A DNA stretch of 64,000 bases from DATBGO01 sp036558005 (GTDB lineage: Bacteria; Actinomycetota; Actinomycetes; Streptosporangiales; Streptosporangiaceae): positions 1 through 64,000 of the forward strand of contig DATBGO010000316.1 in assembly GCA_036558005.1 (NCBI GenBank), in the 5' to 3' direction. The notes beneath the pieces are model-generated. The model was given only the letters and a program-made list of their open reading frames with translations. It was not told the DNA's origin and ran no database searches. This document shows, piece by piece, positions 25,405-35,000 of the stretch. Position numbers and translations under genes: made by a program. Within the stretch, counting starts at the first letter, position 1. Each line of letters begins with the position of its first letter.

Positions 25405-26623
25405 ATGGCGAGCACACGGCACCGCGGTCGGTGGACCCTGCAGGACCGGTTCGGCTCGGCCTGGCAGTACCTGCCAGTGGACGTCCCCGCTGGCGCGACC
25501 GGGTTAAGGGCCGAGCTCGAATACGACCGGACGCAGGCGACGCTGGACCTGGGGTGCCTGGGGCCGGGCGGGTTCCGCGGCTGGTCCGGCGGCGCCCGCC
25601 GGTCGTTCGTGATCACGCCCGGGCAGGCCACCCCCGGGTACCTGGCCGGGCCGCTGGAGCCGGGCACCTGGCAGGTGATGATCGGCTTGCACCAGGTGCC
25701 GGCCGGCGGGATCGACTACCGGCTGACCGCGGAGGTGGCCGGGCCGGCCGGGGGGCTCACTCCCGAGCCGCGGCCCGACCCGCTGCCGCCGCTGGCGCAG
25801 CGGCCGCCGCGGCGCGAGCTGCCGGCTACGGCCGGCCGCCAGTGGCTGGCCGGCGACCTGCACACCCACACGGTTCACTCCGACGGGGCGATGACCGTGC
25901 CGGAGCTGGCCAGGTTCGCGGCCGGGCAGGGCCTGGACTTCATCGCGATCACCGACCACAACACGATCAGTCATCACTCCGAGCTGCCCGAGGCCGCCGC
26001 GGCGCACCAGATCAGCCTGCTGCCCGGCCAGGCAGGTCACCACGGCCGACGGTCACGCCGGGGCGCTGGGCGACATCGGCTGGATCGATTTCCGCGAGCC
26101 GGCCGACGCCTGGCTGGCGGCCAGCGAGCAGCGCGGCGGGCTGTTGTCGATCAACCATCCGATCGGCGGGCACGTCAGCTGGACCAAGCCGATGACCGGG
26201 CGGCCGCCGCTGCTGGAAGTCTGGCACTGGAGCTGGCTCGACCTGCGCTGGACCAACTCGCTGTCCTGGTGGCTGGCCTGGGATCCGGGCGCGGTCCCGG
26301 TTGGCGGCAGCGACTGGCACCGGCCCGGCGCGGACGCGCCGCCAGGCTCGCCCACCACCTGGCTGGAAACCGAGTCGGCCGACCCGGACGCGCTGCTGGC
26401 GGCGCTGCGCGCGGGCCGCACCGCCGTCTCGGCCACCAGGGACGGCCCGGTGCTGCTGCGGTCGGACGGCGAGCTCGTCGCGGCCGGCGCCGACGGCACC
26501 GTCCTGGCCGGCCCGGACGGCCCGTTCGCCCTGGTGCGCGGCCCGCTCGCGCGGTTCCCTCCGGCACCGGGCTGCCACCGCCTGCTCGACCCCGCTGGCG
26601 CCACCCTGGCCCTGACGGCCTGA
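25405..26623 (+). pseudogene. CehA-type PHP-domain metallohydrolase gene with a frameshift
   Basis: The first 210 or so codons give a beta-rich N-terminal domain followed by the PHP start (GDLHTHTVHSDGAM, then FIAITDHNTISHHSE). At 26032-26035 the sequence reads GCAG where GAG is expected. The frame from 25405 then becomes Arg-rich nonsense, while the +1 frame continues perfectly with VTTADGHAGALGD, SINHPIGG, GGSDWHRPG and ends at 26623. Removing one base would restore PGQEVTT and a protein of about 405 residues with all metal ligands. CehA-like enzymes cleave phosphoesters or carbamates. The extra base is not in a homopolymer, so a genuine mutation is as likely as an error. Confidence 0.82.
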
Positions 26624-26658
26624 CTCCCGGGCCTGCTGTCGGCTGCCCGCCCGCGGAT

Positions 26659-26703
26659 GCGCTGGCCCCTGCTGCGCATACAGCAGCAGCAGCGGGTCAG
26701 CGC
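26659..26703. repeat. dispersed inverted repeat family B, copy 2
   Basis: A 45-base imperfect palindrome; the arms pair over about 17 bases with one mismatch and one bulge, around the loop GCATACAGCA. The flanking CGGATGC, the CTGGCCC arm and the ATACA loop are shared with the copy at 23737-23782. It lies 36 bases after the CehA-type stop, a natural terminator position, and just before the promoter of the VOC gene. Confidence 0.65.
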
Positions 26704-26739
26704 TAGCTTAAGCGGGCCGGTTCCTGTGCATCGCGGGTC

Positions 26740-26745
26740 TAGTCT
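26740..26745 (+). promoter_or_regulatory. candidate -10 box giving a leaderless VOC message
   Basis: TAGTCT matches the actinobacterial TAnnnT -10 and lies seven bases before the ATG at 26753. No Shine-Dalgarno sequence precedes that ATG, so a leaderless transcript is plausible. No clear -35 was found. Confidence 0.3.
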
Positions 26746-26752
26746 CGGCTGT

Positions 26753-27151
26753 ATGTTCGCGAGCCCGCAGGTCAATTTCTACGTGCAGGATGTGGAGGCG
26801 TCGGCGCGGTTCTACCGTGACTCGTTCGGTTTCACCGAGACGTTCCGCACGCCGGACCACGGCCGGCCGCGCCACGCCGAACTGCGCATCGGCGAGTTCG
26901 TGCTCGGCCTGGCGGCGATCGACGCGCTGAGCGAGGATCACGGGGTGACAGCAGGGTCGGGGCCGCCGCGGGCCGAGGTGGTGCTGTGGACCGACGACGT
27001 CGATCAGGCCTACGCGGGCCTGGCGGCGAGGAACGTTCACACGCTGAGCGCACCGCACGACTTCCTCGGCTCACTGCGCGCCGCCTGGGTCGCCGATCCG
27101 GACGGGAACCCGGTTCAGATCGTCATGCGACGCCGCCACCAGGGCGGCTGA
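26753..27151 (+). CDS. VOC-family (glyoxalase/bleomycin-resistance-like) protein
   Basis: A 132-residue protein with two beta-alpha-beta-beta-beta modules: NFYVQDVEASARFYRDSFGF at the start and AAWVADPDGNPVQIV at the end. The ATG is chosen because homologues start at this point and because the longer upstream frame runs through an inverted repeat. Members are metal-dependent lyases, dioxygenases or drug-binding proteins; the fine function cannot be told. It converges on the Ddn-like gene, with a family-A inverted repeat between them. Confidence 0.8.
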   Translation: MFASPQVNFYVQDVEASARFYRDSFGFTETFRTPDHGRPRHAELRIGEFVLGLAAIDALSEDHGVTAGSGPPRAEVVLWTDDVDQAYAGLAARNVHTLSAPHDFLGSLRAAWVADPDGNPVQIVMRRRHQGG

Positions 27152-27227
27152 CCCCAGCGTCGCGGGACCAGGCGTCGCGGAACCAGCCACCGAGCCGCAG
27201 TCCGGCCGCTCCGCCCGCGACGGTTCC

Positions 27228-27276
27228 TGATCGTGGTTAGTCGTCAGCGCTATCTACTGACGAATCACCACGATCA
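27228..27276. repeat. dispersed inverted repeat family A, copy 1 (likely bidirectional terminator)
   Basis: A 49-base palindrome: 20-base arms beginning TGATCGTGGT and ending ACCACGATCA with two mismatches and a nine-base loop. It lies between the stops of two convergent genes (27151 and 27294), the expected place for a bidirectional terminator. A related 50-base element is at 39088-39137. Confidence 0.75.
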
Positions 27277-27293
27277 TCGCGACCCACGAGGGG

Positions 27294-27785
27294 CTAGGCG
27301 CGCACCGGGGTGATCAGGAAGACCGGGTAACCCGGGGCGATCGCGAGCAGTTGCTCGTCGCTGGCGTCCGGCCCGACTCCCTGGAAGAACACCCCGGTCT
27401 CGAATCGCCACTGGCGCAGGTAACCGCGCAGCACGTCCGGCTTCTCCACGTCGGCCAGTTCGGTCGCGGTGAACCGCTCCGCCCGGCGGCCGATCCGCAG
27501 TTCGCCGCCGCCAGCCGCGCGCAGGTTACGCACCCACTGGGTGTGCCCGCGCGGCGCGACCAGGTACCGGCGCCCGCCCAGGCTGAGCGGGTTCACCGGG
27601 GTAGTCCGCCACTCGCCGCTGGTGCGGCCGCGCACCGCGAGCACGCGGCTGCCGCGCAGGCTGACCCCGCGCCTGGTCAGCCAGCTGACCAGGTCGTTGG
27701 CCGAGCGTGTCGCCAGGCCAGCCCGAACATAACGCGGCGCGGCGGGGCCGCCGGAGCCGTCGGAGCCGCCGGGGTTGTCGGTCAT
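27294..27785 (-). CDS. Ddn-like deazaflavin (F420)-dependent nitroreductase-family protein
   Basis: A 163-residue protein of the split-barrel Ddn/DUF385 family: LAVRGRTSGEWRTTPVNPL is the characteristic strand-loop that grips the F420 phosphate, followed by YLVAPRGHTQWVRNLRAAG. The ATG at 27785 gives the usual length; the open frame continues upstream without a site. Family members reduce quinones or nitro compounds with F420H2. The LLM-class gene 345 bases upstream on the other strand is also an F420-type family. Confidence 0.85.
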   Translation of the reverse strand: MTDNPGGSDGSGGPAAPRYVRAGLATRSANDLVSWLTRRGVSLRGSRVLAVRGRTSGEWRTTPVNPLSLGGRRYLVAPRGHTQWVRNLRAAGGGELRIGRRAERFTATELADVEKPDVLRGYLRQWRFETGVFFQGVGPDASDEQLLAIAPGYPVFLITPVRA

Positions 27786-28129
27786 CACGTCTCCCTGGTG
27801 AGTTGCGGGCCGCGAGCGGGGCGCTCCCGGTACCGGGTGAGCTGTGTCCCCGCTACCCGCAATGTTCCCAGCCACGCCGGCCAGCCCACCAGCACGAGCC
27901 GCCCACCACCACGACCAGCCCACCAGCACGAGCCGCCGCCGGCGCAGGCCGGGCGCTGCCAGCGCCCGCAACCCGGCCGGCCCCAGATGGCGCGGTTTCG
28001 CCGGGCTGTGATATCCGTCGAACAGCGCAGCGGCACGGCCCGCCCGTCCGCCAGGAGGCGAAACCGCCCCGCCTGGCGGCGAGCCAGGACCGGGGCACGG
28101 CCAGCGACCCGCAGCCGGGAGGACAGCTG
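27786..28129. other. 344-bp divergent intergenic region
   Basis: This lies between the Ddn-like gene (leftward) and the LLM-class gene (rightward). A 23-base direct repeat (27881-27903 and 27915-27937, spacer 11) is the only structure seen. Frames crossing it are His/Pro/Ala low-complexity and judged non-coding. Confidence 0.5.
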
Positions 28130-29092
28130 ATGAAGTTCAAGCCACGCTGGGGAATGACGCTTCCGCTGCCGGGCCTGGGCCTGGCCGAGCAGCGCGACAT
28201 CGTCGCCGAGCTCCCCGGCCTCGGCTATACCGACGCCTGGTCGGCCGAGCTCAACGGGATCGACGCGTTCACCCCGCTGGCCCTGGCCAGCCAGTGGTCG
28301 GACGAGTTGCGGCTGGGCACCGCCATCGCCAGCATCTACACCCGCGGCCCGGCGCTGCTCGCGATGAACGCGGCAACCATCGCGCACCTGGCCCCAGGCC
28401 GGTTCGTGCTGGGCATCGGCACCTCGACCCCGGTCGTGGTGGACCAGTGGAACGACATCGAGTTCGTCAAGCCGTACCAGCGGTCCAGGGACATGCTCCG
28501 GTTCTTGCGCCAGGCGCTGGCCGGGCAGAAGGTGACTGAGCAGTTCGAGACGTTCAGCGTGGACGGATTCCGGCTCGACAACCCGCCCGCCGCGGCGCCG
28601 GGACTGGCACTGGCCGCGCTGCGGCCGCAGATGATCGCCCTGGGCGCGGCCGAATCCGACGCGGTGATCACGAACTGGCTGGCGCCGCACGACGTGCCGA
28701 AGGTGCGCGCGGTGGCCGGCCCGGCGTGTGAGCTGATCGCCAGGATCTTCGTCTGCCCGACCGAGGACGCCGGGCTGGCCCGCACGGTCGGCCGCCGGCT
28801 GGTCGCGGCGTACCTGACCGTTCCGGCGTACGCGGCGTTCCACGCGTGGCTCGGCCGGGAGGAGATGCTGGCGCCGATGCTCGCGGCCTGGCGCGGCGGC
28901 GACCGCAAGGGCGCGCTCGCGGCCATTCCGGACGAGCTCGTGGACGACCTCGTCGTGCACGGCCCGGTCGATACGTGCCGGGAACGCGTCGGTCAGTACC
29001 AGGCCGCCGGCCTGGACACCCCGGTTCTGTCGGTGATCCCGACCCCGGACGCGAACGTGGTGGAGTCGGTCCGCAAGCTCGCGCCCGCCTGA
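28130..29092 (+). CDS. LLM-class F420-dependent oxidoreductase
   Basis: A 320-residue luciferase-like barrel protein: WGMTLPLPGLGLAEQRDIV at the start, GYTDAWSAELNGIDAFTPLA, LRLGTAIASIYTRGPALLAM, and GRFVLGIGTSTPVVVDQWN, the usual cofactor-side motifs of the TIGR03841-like family. The ATG follows GGGAGGA by about seven bases. It probably oxidises or reduces an unknown substrate with F420. It converges on nudC. Confidence 0.88.
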   Translation: MKFKPRWGMTLPLPGLGLAEQRDIVAELPGLGYTDAWSAELNGIDAFTPLALASQWSDELRLGTAIASIYTRGPALLAMNAATIAHLAPGRFVLGIGTSTPVVVDQWNDIEFVKPYQRSRDMLRFLRQALAGQKVTEQFETFSVDGFRLDNPPAAAPGLALAALRPQMIALGAAESDAVITNWLAPHDVPKVRAVAGPACELIARIFVCPTEDAGLARTVGRRLVAAYLTVPAYAAFHAWLGREEMLAPMLAAWRGGDRKGALAAIPDELVDDLVVHGPVDTCRERVGQYQAAGLDTPVLSVIPTPDANVVESVRKLAPA

Positions 29093-29144
29093 TCTCACCC
29101 GCCCCGCCAGCAGGCACGCCCGGCCAGCCGTGGGCCAGCCAGCC

Positions 29145-30146
29145 TCACCAGCCTGCGGTCAGGTCACCGCCGTACCAGGACGCGATGATCCGGTGCGCGA
29201 TCGAAACCGGCGGCGGCAGCAGCACCTCGCCCTGCCTGACCGCGTCCCGCAGTTGCGCCCGGCCGAACCAGTGCGCCTCGGCGATCTCCTTCGCGTCGAC
29301 CTTGATCTGCTGCCCGGCCTCGGCCCGGGCCCGGAACCCGAGCATCAGGCTGTGCGGCATCGGCCACGGCTGGCTGCCGATGTACCGGACCTGCCCGACC
29401 GCCAGCCCGGTTTCCTCCAGCACCTCGCGGACGACCGCCCGCTCGGCTGACTCGCCCGCCTCCACGAACCCGGCCAGGATCGAAACCCGCCGGGCCGGCC
29501 ACTGCGCGTTCCTGGCGAGCAGGGCCCGGTCATCCGGGTCGGTCACCAGCATGATGACCGCCGGGTCGCTGCGCGGGAAATGCTCGGACCCGTCGTTCAC
29601 GCACCGCCTGCTGCTGCCCGCCGAGACCGGCTCGGTGACCGACCCGCAGCGCGGGCAGTGCCCGGCGACGGCGTGCCAGTTGGCCAGCGCGACCGCGTGC
29701 GTCATCAGCCCCGCGTCCCGGGCCGGCAGCAGCGCCCCGACCTGGCGCAGCGCGGCCCACCGCGCGTCCTGCCCGGCGGGCGCCGACGGCCGGTCGCCGC
29801 CGGGCACCGCGATGGCGAAGTACGCCGTCCCGTCCGCGCCGGTGCCGAGCAGGATCCTGATCCCGTCCGGCGCCTGGTCCGGCGATACCAGGACCAGCTC
29901 GGGCCCGGCGGCGCCGTCGCGCACCGCGGCCCGCTCGTCGTGGACGGCCAGGACCCGGCTGCGCGGGTCGTCCCAGGCGGCGGCCAGCCAGGCGGCGTCG
30001 TCGCGGAGCATCGTGGCCCGGTCCACCTCGCCGCGCGACAGCGCCAGGTCAGCCAGCGGCGCCAGCCCGCCAGGCTCCGGGCCGCCCGCCCCGCCGGCCC
30101 CGTCCGCGCCGCCGGCCCCGTCCGCGCGCCCCGGCCCGGCGCTCAC
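29145..30146 (-). CDS. nudC: NAD(+)/NADH diphosphatase (NudC-type Nudix)
   Basis: A 333-residue protein starting with GTG in a GTGA overlap with the dipeptidase stop. A complete Nudix box is present (GFVEAGESAERAVVREVLEE), followed by the NudC-specific SQPWPMPHSLM array. The zinc ribbon before it reads CPRCG then RRCVNDGSEHFPR, so the fourth zinc Cys is Asp here. NudC hydrolyses NAD(H) and removes NAD caps from RNA. The Gly/Asp/Ala-rich N-terminal stretch (about 6-30) is low complexity. In Mycobacterium nudC also lies near adnB-adnA. Confidence 0.9.
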   Translation of the reverse strand: MSAGPGRADGAGGADGAGGAGGPEPGGLAPLADLALSRGEVDRATMLRDDAAWLAAAWDDPRSRVLAVHDERAAVRDGAAGPELVLVSPDQAPDGIRILLGTGADGTAYFAIAVPGGDRPSAPAGQDARWAALRQVGALLPARDAGLMTHAVALANWHAVAGHCPRCGSVTEPVSAGSSRRCVNDGSEHFPRSDPAVIMLVTDPDDRALLARNAQWPARRVSILAGFVEAGESAERAVVREVLEETGLAVGQVRYIGSQPWPMPHSLMLGFRARAEAGQQIKVDAKEIAEAHWFGRAQLRDAVRQGEVLLPPPVSIAHRIIASWYGGDLTAGW

Positions 30147-31558
30147 CGCGCCGCCGTCAGCGCCTGGCCGGCCACGGCGAGCTCGTCCCACAGGTACGCC
30201 GCCGCCTCGGCCCCCTTGAGCAGCAGCGCCATGTCCACCTTCTCGTTCGGCGCGTGCACCCGGTCCTCGTTCAGGCCGACGCCGAGGAACACCAGCGGCG
30301 CGGCGAGGATTTCGGCGAGGTCGGCTTCCGGGCCGCTGCCGCCGACCCGGGTAAAGAGAACTTCTTTGCCGAACGCGAGTTCCATGGCTCGTCGCACCGC
30401 CGCCACGCCGGGCGAGTCCGCCGGGGAGAACGCGGGCCGCACGCCGCTCACCTCCGAGGTGACGCTCGCCCGGATGCCGGGCGGTGTCCTGGCCGCCACG
30501 TACTCCCGCAGCGAGGCGGCGACCGCGTCCGGGTCCTGCCGCGCCACCAGCCGGAACGACAGCTTGGCGTGCGCGCTGGCCGGCACGATGGTCTTGCCGC
30601 CGGGGCCGGTGTACCCGCCCCACATGCCGTTGACCTCCGCGGTCGGCCGCGCCCAGATCCGCTCCAGCGTGCTGAACCCGGCCTCGCCCGCGGCTGCGCC
30701 GCTGTTACCCGCCTGGGCCAGCCACGCCTTCTCGTCGAACGGCAGCCGCCCGAACATCTCCCGTTCCGCCGCCGAAACCGGCTCGACCTGGTCGTAGAAC
30801 CCCGGCAGGGTAACCCGGCCGTCCGTGTCGTGCAGTCCGGCGAGCAGCGCGGCCAGCGCGTGCAGCGGGTTGGGCACCGCGCCGCCGAACGAGCCCGAAT
30901 GCAGGTCCTGGTCCGGCCCGGTCACGTCGAGCTCCGCCTCCACGACCCCGCGCATCCCGGTGCAGATCGAGGGCACGTCGGCGGACCACATCGAGGTGTC
31001 GGAGACGACGATGAGGTCGCAGCGCAGTTCCTCCCGCCGGGCGGCCAGCAGCGCGGCCAGGCTGGCCGAGCCGGACTCCTCCTCACCCTCGATCAGCAGC
31101 TTCAGCGTGACCGGCGGCGCCTGCGCCCCGCTGGCCGCCAGGCTGGCGGCGACCCCCAGCGTGTGGAACAGCACCTGGCCCTTGTCGTCGGACGCGCCGC
31201 GCGCGAGGAGCTGCCCGTCCCGCTCAATCGGCTCGAACGGCGGCGAGTCCCACTCCTGCAGCGGGTCGGCCGGCTGCACGTCGTGATGGCCGTAGACAAG
31301 GACCACCGGCGCGGCCGGGTCGTCGGCCGGCCAGTGCGCGAACACCGCGGGCAGCCCGGGACTTTCCGCGCTGCCGGTCTCCCAGACCTCCGCGACCGGG
31401 AACCCGGTATCGCGCAGCTGCCCGGCGAGCCAGCTGGCCGAGCGCGCCACGTCGGCGTGATGGGCCGGGTCAGCCGACACCGAGGGGATCGCCAGCCACT
31501 GCTTGAGCGCGTGGAAGAATTCCGGTGCGTTCGCGCGGATGTAATCACGAATGTCCAT
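30143..31558 (-). CDS. M20-family dipeptidase/peptidase
   Basis: A 471-residue metallopeptidase. Ligands are visible in VYGHHDVQPAD, RGASDDKGQ and LLIEGEEESGS (catalytic Glu and bridging Glu), plus the late His in LNEDRVHAPNE. The dimerisation lid is inserted in the middle (about 195-335, with DQDLHSGSFGG). The ATG at 31558 follows a GAGG; the long upstream frame is antisense to the next gene. Overlaps nudC by GTGA, so both are made together, although no functional link is known. Confidence 0.92.
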   Translation of the reverse strand: MDIRDYIRANAPEFFHALKQWLAIPSVSADPAHHADVARSASWLAGQLRDTGFPVAEVWETGSAESPGLPAVFAHWPADDPAAPVVLVYGHHDVQPADPLQEWDSPPFEPIERDGQLLARGASDDKGQVLFHTLGVAASLAASGAQAPPVTLKLLIEGEEESGSASLAALLAARREELRCDLIVVSDTSMWSADVPSICTGMRGVVEAELDVTGPDQDLHSGSFGGAVPNPLHALAALLAGLHDTDGRVTLPGFYDQVEPVSAAEREMFGRLPFDEKAWLAQAGNSGAAAGEAGFSTLERIWARPTAEVNGMWGGYTGPGGKTIVPASAHAKLSFRLVARQDPDAVAASLREYVAARTPPGIRASVTSEVSGVRPAFSPADSPGVAAVRRAMELAFGKEVLFTRVGGSGPEADLAEILAAPLVFLGVGLNEDRVHAPNEKVDMALLLKGAEAAAYLWDELAVAGQALTAAR

Positions 31559-31736
31559 GATCGTATCCTCGCATCCTGGAGCCGGGCTCCGGCCGCCCCG
31601 GGCGCGCGAGAGGCCTGGTAAGCACGATCCGCCCCCGGGCGGGCGCGTCCGGGCGGGGACCTGTGCCGCGATGATGGGGAGGAATCTGTCAGCCGTCCAG
31701 CGCCCCGGCCTGGTGGCCGGAGGAAGCGAGGTCGTG

Positions 31737-32030
31737 ATGCTGGTTGCGTTCTCGGTGACCCCGCTCGGGGTGGGCGAGGCCGTCGCGGAGTACGTCGCCG
31801 ACGCAGTCCGGGTGGTGCGCGAGAGCGGGCTGAGCAACCGGACGGACGCCATGTTCACCACGGTCGAGGGTGACTGGGACGAGGTGATGGACGTGGTCAG
31901 GCGCGCGGTCGAGGCGGTGGCGGCGCGGGCTCCCCGGGTGAGCGTCACCCTCAAGGCTGACATCCGGCCGGGCGTGACCGGGGCACTGGACGCGAAGGTG
32001 GCCAGCGTGGAGCAGTACCTGCAGGCCTGA
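31737..32030 (+). CDS. MTH1187/YkoF-type thiamine-binding-like protein
   Basis: A 97-residue ferredoxin-like protein with the family pattern VAFSVTPLG at the start, NRTDAMFTTVEGDWDEVMDV in the middle and RVSVTLKADIRPG at the end. A GGAGGAAG site lies just upstream of the ATG. Members bind thiamine-like ligands or are of unknown role. It is divergent from the M20 peptidase gene and convergent with adnB. Confidence 0.85.
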   Translation: MLVAFSVTPLGVGEAVAEYVADAVRVVRESGLSNRTDAMFTTVEGDWDEVMDVVRRAVEAVAARAPRVSVTLKADIRPGVTGALDAKVASVEQYLQA

Positions 32031-32084
32031 CCCGCCGGGCGCCACGGGCCTCATCGGGCACGGCAGGCTAGCCGGAGGCGGGAC

Positions 32085-35000
32085 CTAGCCGGGCGCCGGG
32101 GCCAGCGGAACGCTCTCGATCAGCGCGGTCAGGCCCGCCTCGTCGAGCAGGTCCGCCGGCCGCACCGTCTGCTGGCCGCGCGCGTAGTAGAACGCCGCCC
32201 GCACCCGGCCGACCGGCACCCCGGTGAGCGCCGCCCACGCCAGCCGGTAGGCGGCCAGCTGCACGGCGACCGCCCGGCTCTCGTCCGGCGAACTGGGCAC
32301 GCGGCCGGTCTTCCAGTCCACGATGTCGTACCCGCCGCCGGGCGCGTCCGCGAAGACCGCGTCGATCCGGCCCCGGACCAGCCGGTCACCGATCAGCGTC
32401 TCGAACGAGACCTCGACCTCAGCCGGCCACCTGTCCGCCCACTCGCTGGCCTCGAAGTGCGCCTTCAGCTCTGCCAGGTCAGCCGGCGAGCCGGCGCCCG
32501 GGTCGTCGGAGTCGGCCGCCCCGAGCAGTTCCTCGGGCTCGATCAGCGGCCGCGGCCCGAACCGCTGCTCCAGCCAGCGGTGGAACTCGGTGCCCCGGCG
32601 CGCCTGCGGCGCTGGCGGCTGCGGCATCGGCCGCCGCACCTGCGCGGCGAACTGGGCCGGGTCCCTGGCGATCGCCACCAGGGAGGAGACCGGGATCCGG
32701 CCCGGCATCCAGACAGCGGTCGCGTGCTCGGCGCGGCGCTGCGCCCGCTCGGCCAGCAGCAGGTCGGTGTCACGCGCCCAGCCATCGATCAGCGCCTGGT
32801 CGGCCGGGCCCAGCCCGGGCGCGTCCTGCGGGTCGCGGCCCTCGCCGGCCAGCTCGGCTCGCACCAGCGCGGCCGCCCCGGCCACGGCCGCGTGCCGCGA
32901 GCCGGCCGCGGGGACCGGCCAGGATGCGGTAGCCGGCTCGGCCAGCAGCGGGTTCACCGCGTCCTCGTCCGGCTCGGCCGCCCACGGCCCGACGCTGCCC
33001 GCGCCGGCCTCGCACGCGGCCCGGACCTCGGTCAGGAACTCCGACGGGCCGAGCCTGGACGTGCCATCGCCCCACCAGTAGCCGGTGCAGCCGAGCCAGA
33101 ACGCGGCCCTGGTCGCGGCGACGTAGGCCAGCCGCCGTTCCTCGGCCAGTTCCCGCCCGGCGCACGCGTCGGTGAAGTCAGCCAGCGCCTCGGTGTCCAG
33201 CCCGGCGATGGCCGGCAGGTCACCGGCATCGCCGCGGAGGCCGAACGGGAGCAGCCGCGGGTTCTCGGTCCACCGGGTGGTCAGCTTCGGCTTGGCCGGG
33301 AAGATGTGCCCGTGACGGCCGCCGGCCAGGCCGGGCACGATGACCGCCGCCCACTGCAGCCCCTTGGCGGCGTGCACGGTGGCCAGCTTGACCGAGTCGC
33401 TGTCCCCCACCCGGCCCGCCTCCAGCCCGAACTCTTCCGCCTCGGCTGCGGTCAGGTAGGCGAGGAACGCGCCGAGCGTGGGCTCTTCCTGGTCACCGGC
33501 GAACGCGGCCGCCGCGTCGGTGAACGCGTCCAGGTCAGCCCGGGCGCTGGCCGGGTCCAGCCCGGGCCGCGCCGCTACCTCGATGTCCAGCCCGAGCGCG
33601 CGCTCGACCTCGCCGGCCAGCTCGGGCAGCGGCCGGCTGGCGTGCAGCCGCAGCGTGCGCAGCTCCCCGGCCAGCGCGGCGAACCGCTGGTAGCCCGCGG
33701 CCGAGTAGGCAGCCGGGTCGCCGAGGTCATCGAGCGCCTCGACCAGGCTGCCCGGGTCGGCGGTCAGGTCGGTGATGGCGCGGGTCATCACGTCGTCGGC
33801 GCCCGGGGCCGGACGGCCGGCCGCCGGGGCGGACGGCCGGTCCGCGCTGCGGGCCAGCGCGCGGGACCGGCGGCCGAGCGCCACCAGGTCGCGCGGGCCG
33901 ATCCGCCACCGCGGCGAGGTCAGCAGCCGGGCCAGCGCGTCGGCCGCGGCCGGGTCGTGCATCACCCGCAGCGTGGCGATAATGTCGGCCACCTCGGGCA
34001 CGGTCAGCAGCCCGCCCAGCCCGACCACCTCGACCGGGATGCCGCGGGCTTCCAGCGCGGCCCGAAGCGCCGGGAACTGGGCCCGTTTGCGGCACAGCAC
34101 CGCGATGTCGGACGGGCGGACCTGGCCGTCCGACCCGTCCGGCCACCGGCCGCCGTCGGGCGCGGTTCCCGGCGGCAGGCTGAGCAGCCGGGCGATCTGG
34201 CCGGCCACCCAGTCCGCCTCGGCCGCGGCGGTGTCCAGCAGCGCGCAGGTCACCTCGCCGCGCTGGGCCCGCGCCGGCGGCGCGGTCAGCCGCGGCACTT
34301 CCGGCGCCGCGGCCCGCAGCCCTTCCTGCAGCGCGGCGGCGGCATCGAGCACCCGGCCGGTGTTGCGGAAGCTGGTGGACAGCGCCGTGCCGCGCGCCGG
34401 GCCGTTCCTGGCCGGGAAGTCAGTGCTGAAGCGGCGCAGGTTGCCCGCGCTCGCGCCGCGCCAGCCGTAAATCGACTGGCACGGGTCACCGACCGCGGTG
34501 ACCGGATGCCCGCCGCCGAACAGCGACCGCAGCAGCACCAGCTGCGCATGGCTGGTGTCCTGGTACTCATCCAGCAAGACGACCTGGTAGCGGGCCCGTT
34601 CCGCGGCACCGACCTCGGGGTGACGCTCCGCGATCCGCGCGGCCAGCGCCATCTGGTCCCCGTAGTCGATCACTTCCCTGGCCGACTTGGCCGCCACGTA
34701 CGCCGACACCAGCGGGAGCAGCTGTTCCCTGGCCCGCTGGCACTTGAGGATCTTGACCGCCTGCGCGGGCGGGCGGCCGGGCAGCTCGGCGAACCGCTGC
34801 GCCAGCCATTCCCCCGCCTCGGTGATGTCACCGGGCCCGCGCAGGTGCTCGGCGAGCTCGCCGGCCAGGTCGAGCACGGCAGCGGTGACGGTGGCCGGCG
34901 CCCAGCCGACCGCGTCCATCGGCCCGTCGTAGGCGGCCACCACCCGGGCGGCGAGCTGCCAGGACACGGCCGGGGTGATCAGCCGCAGCGACGGCTCCAG

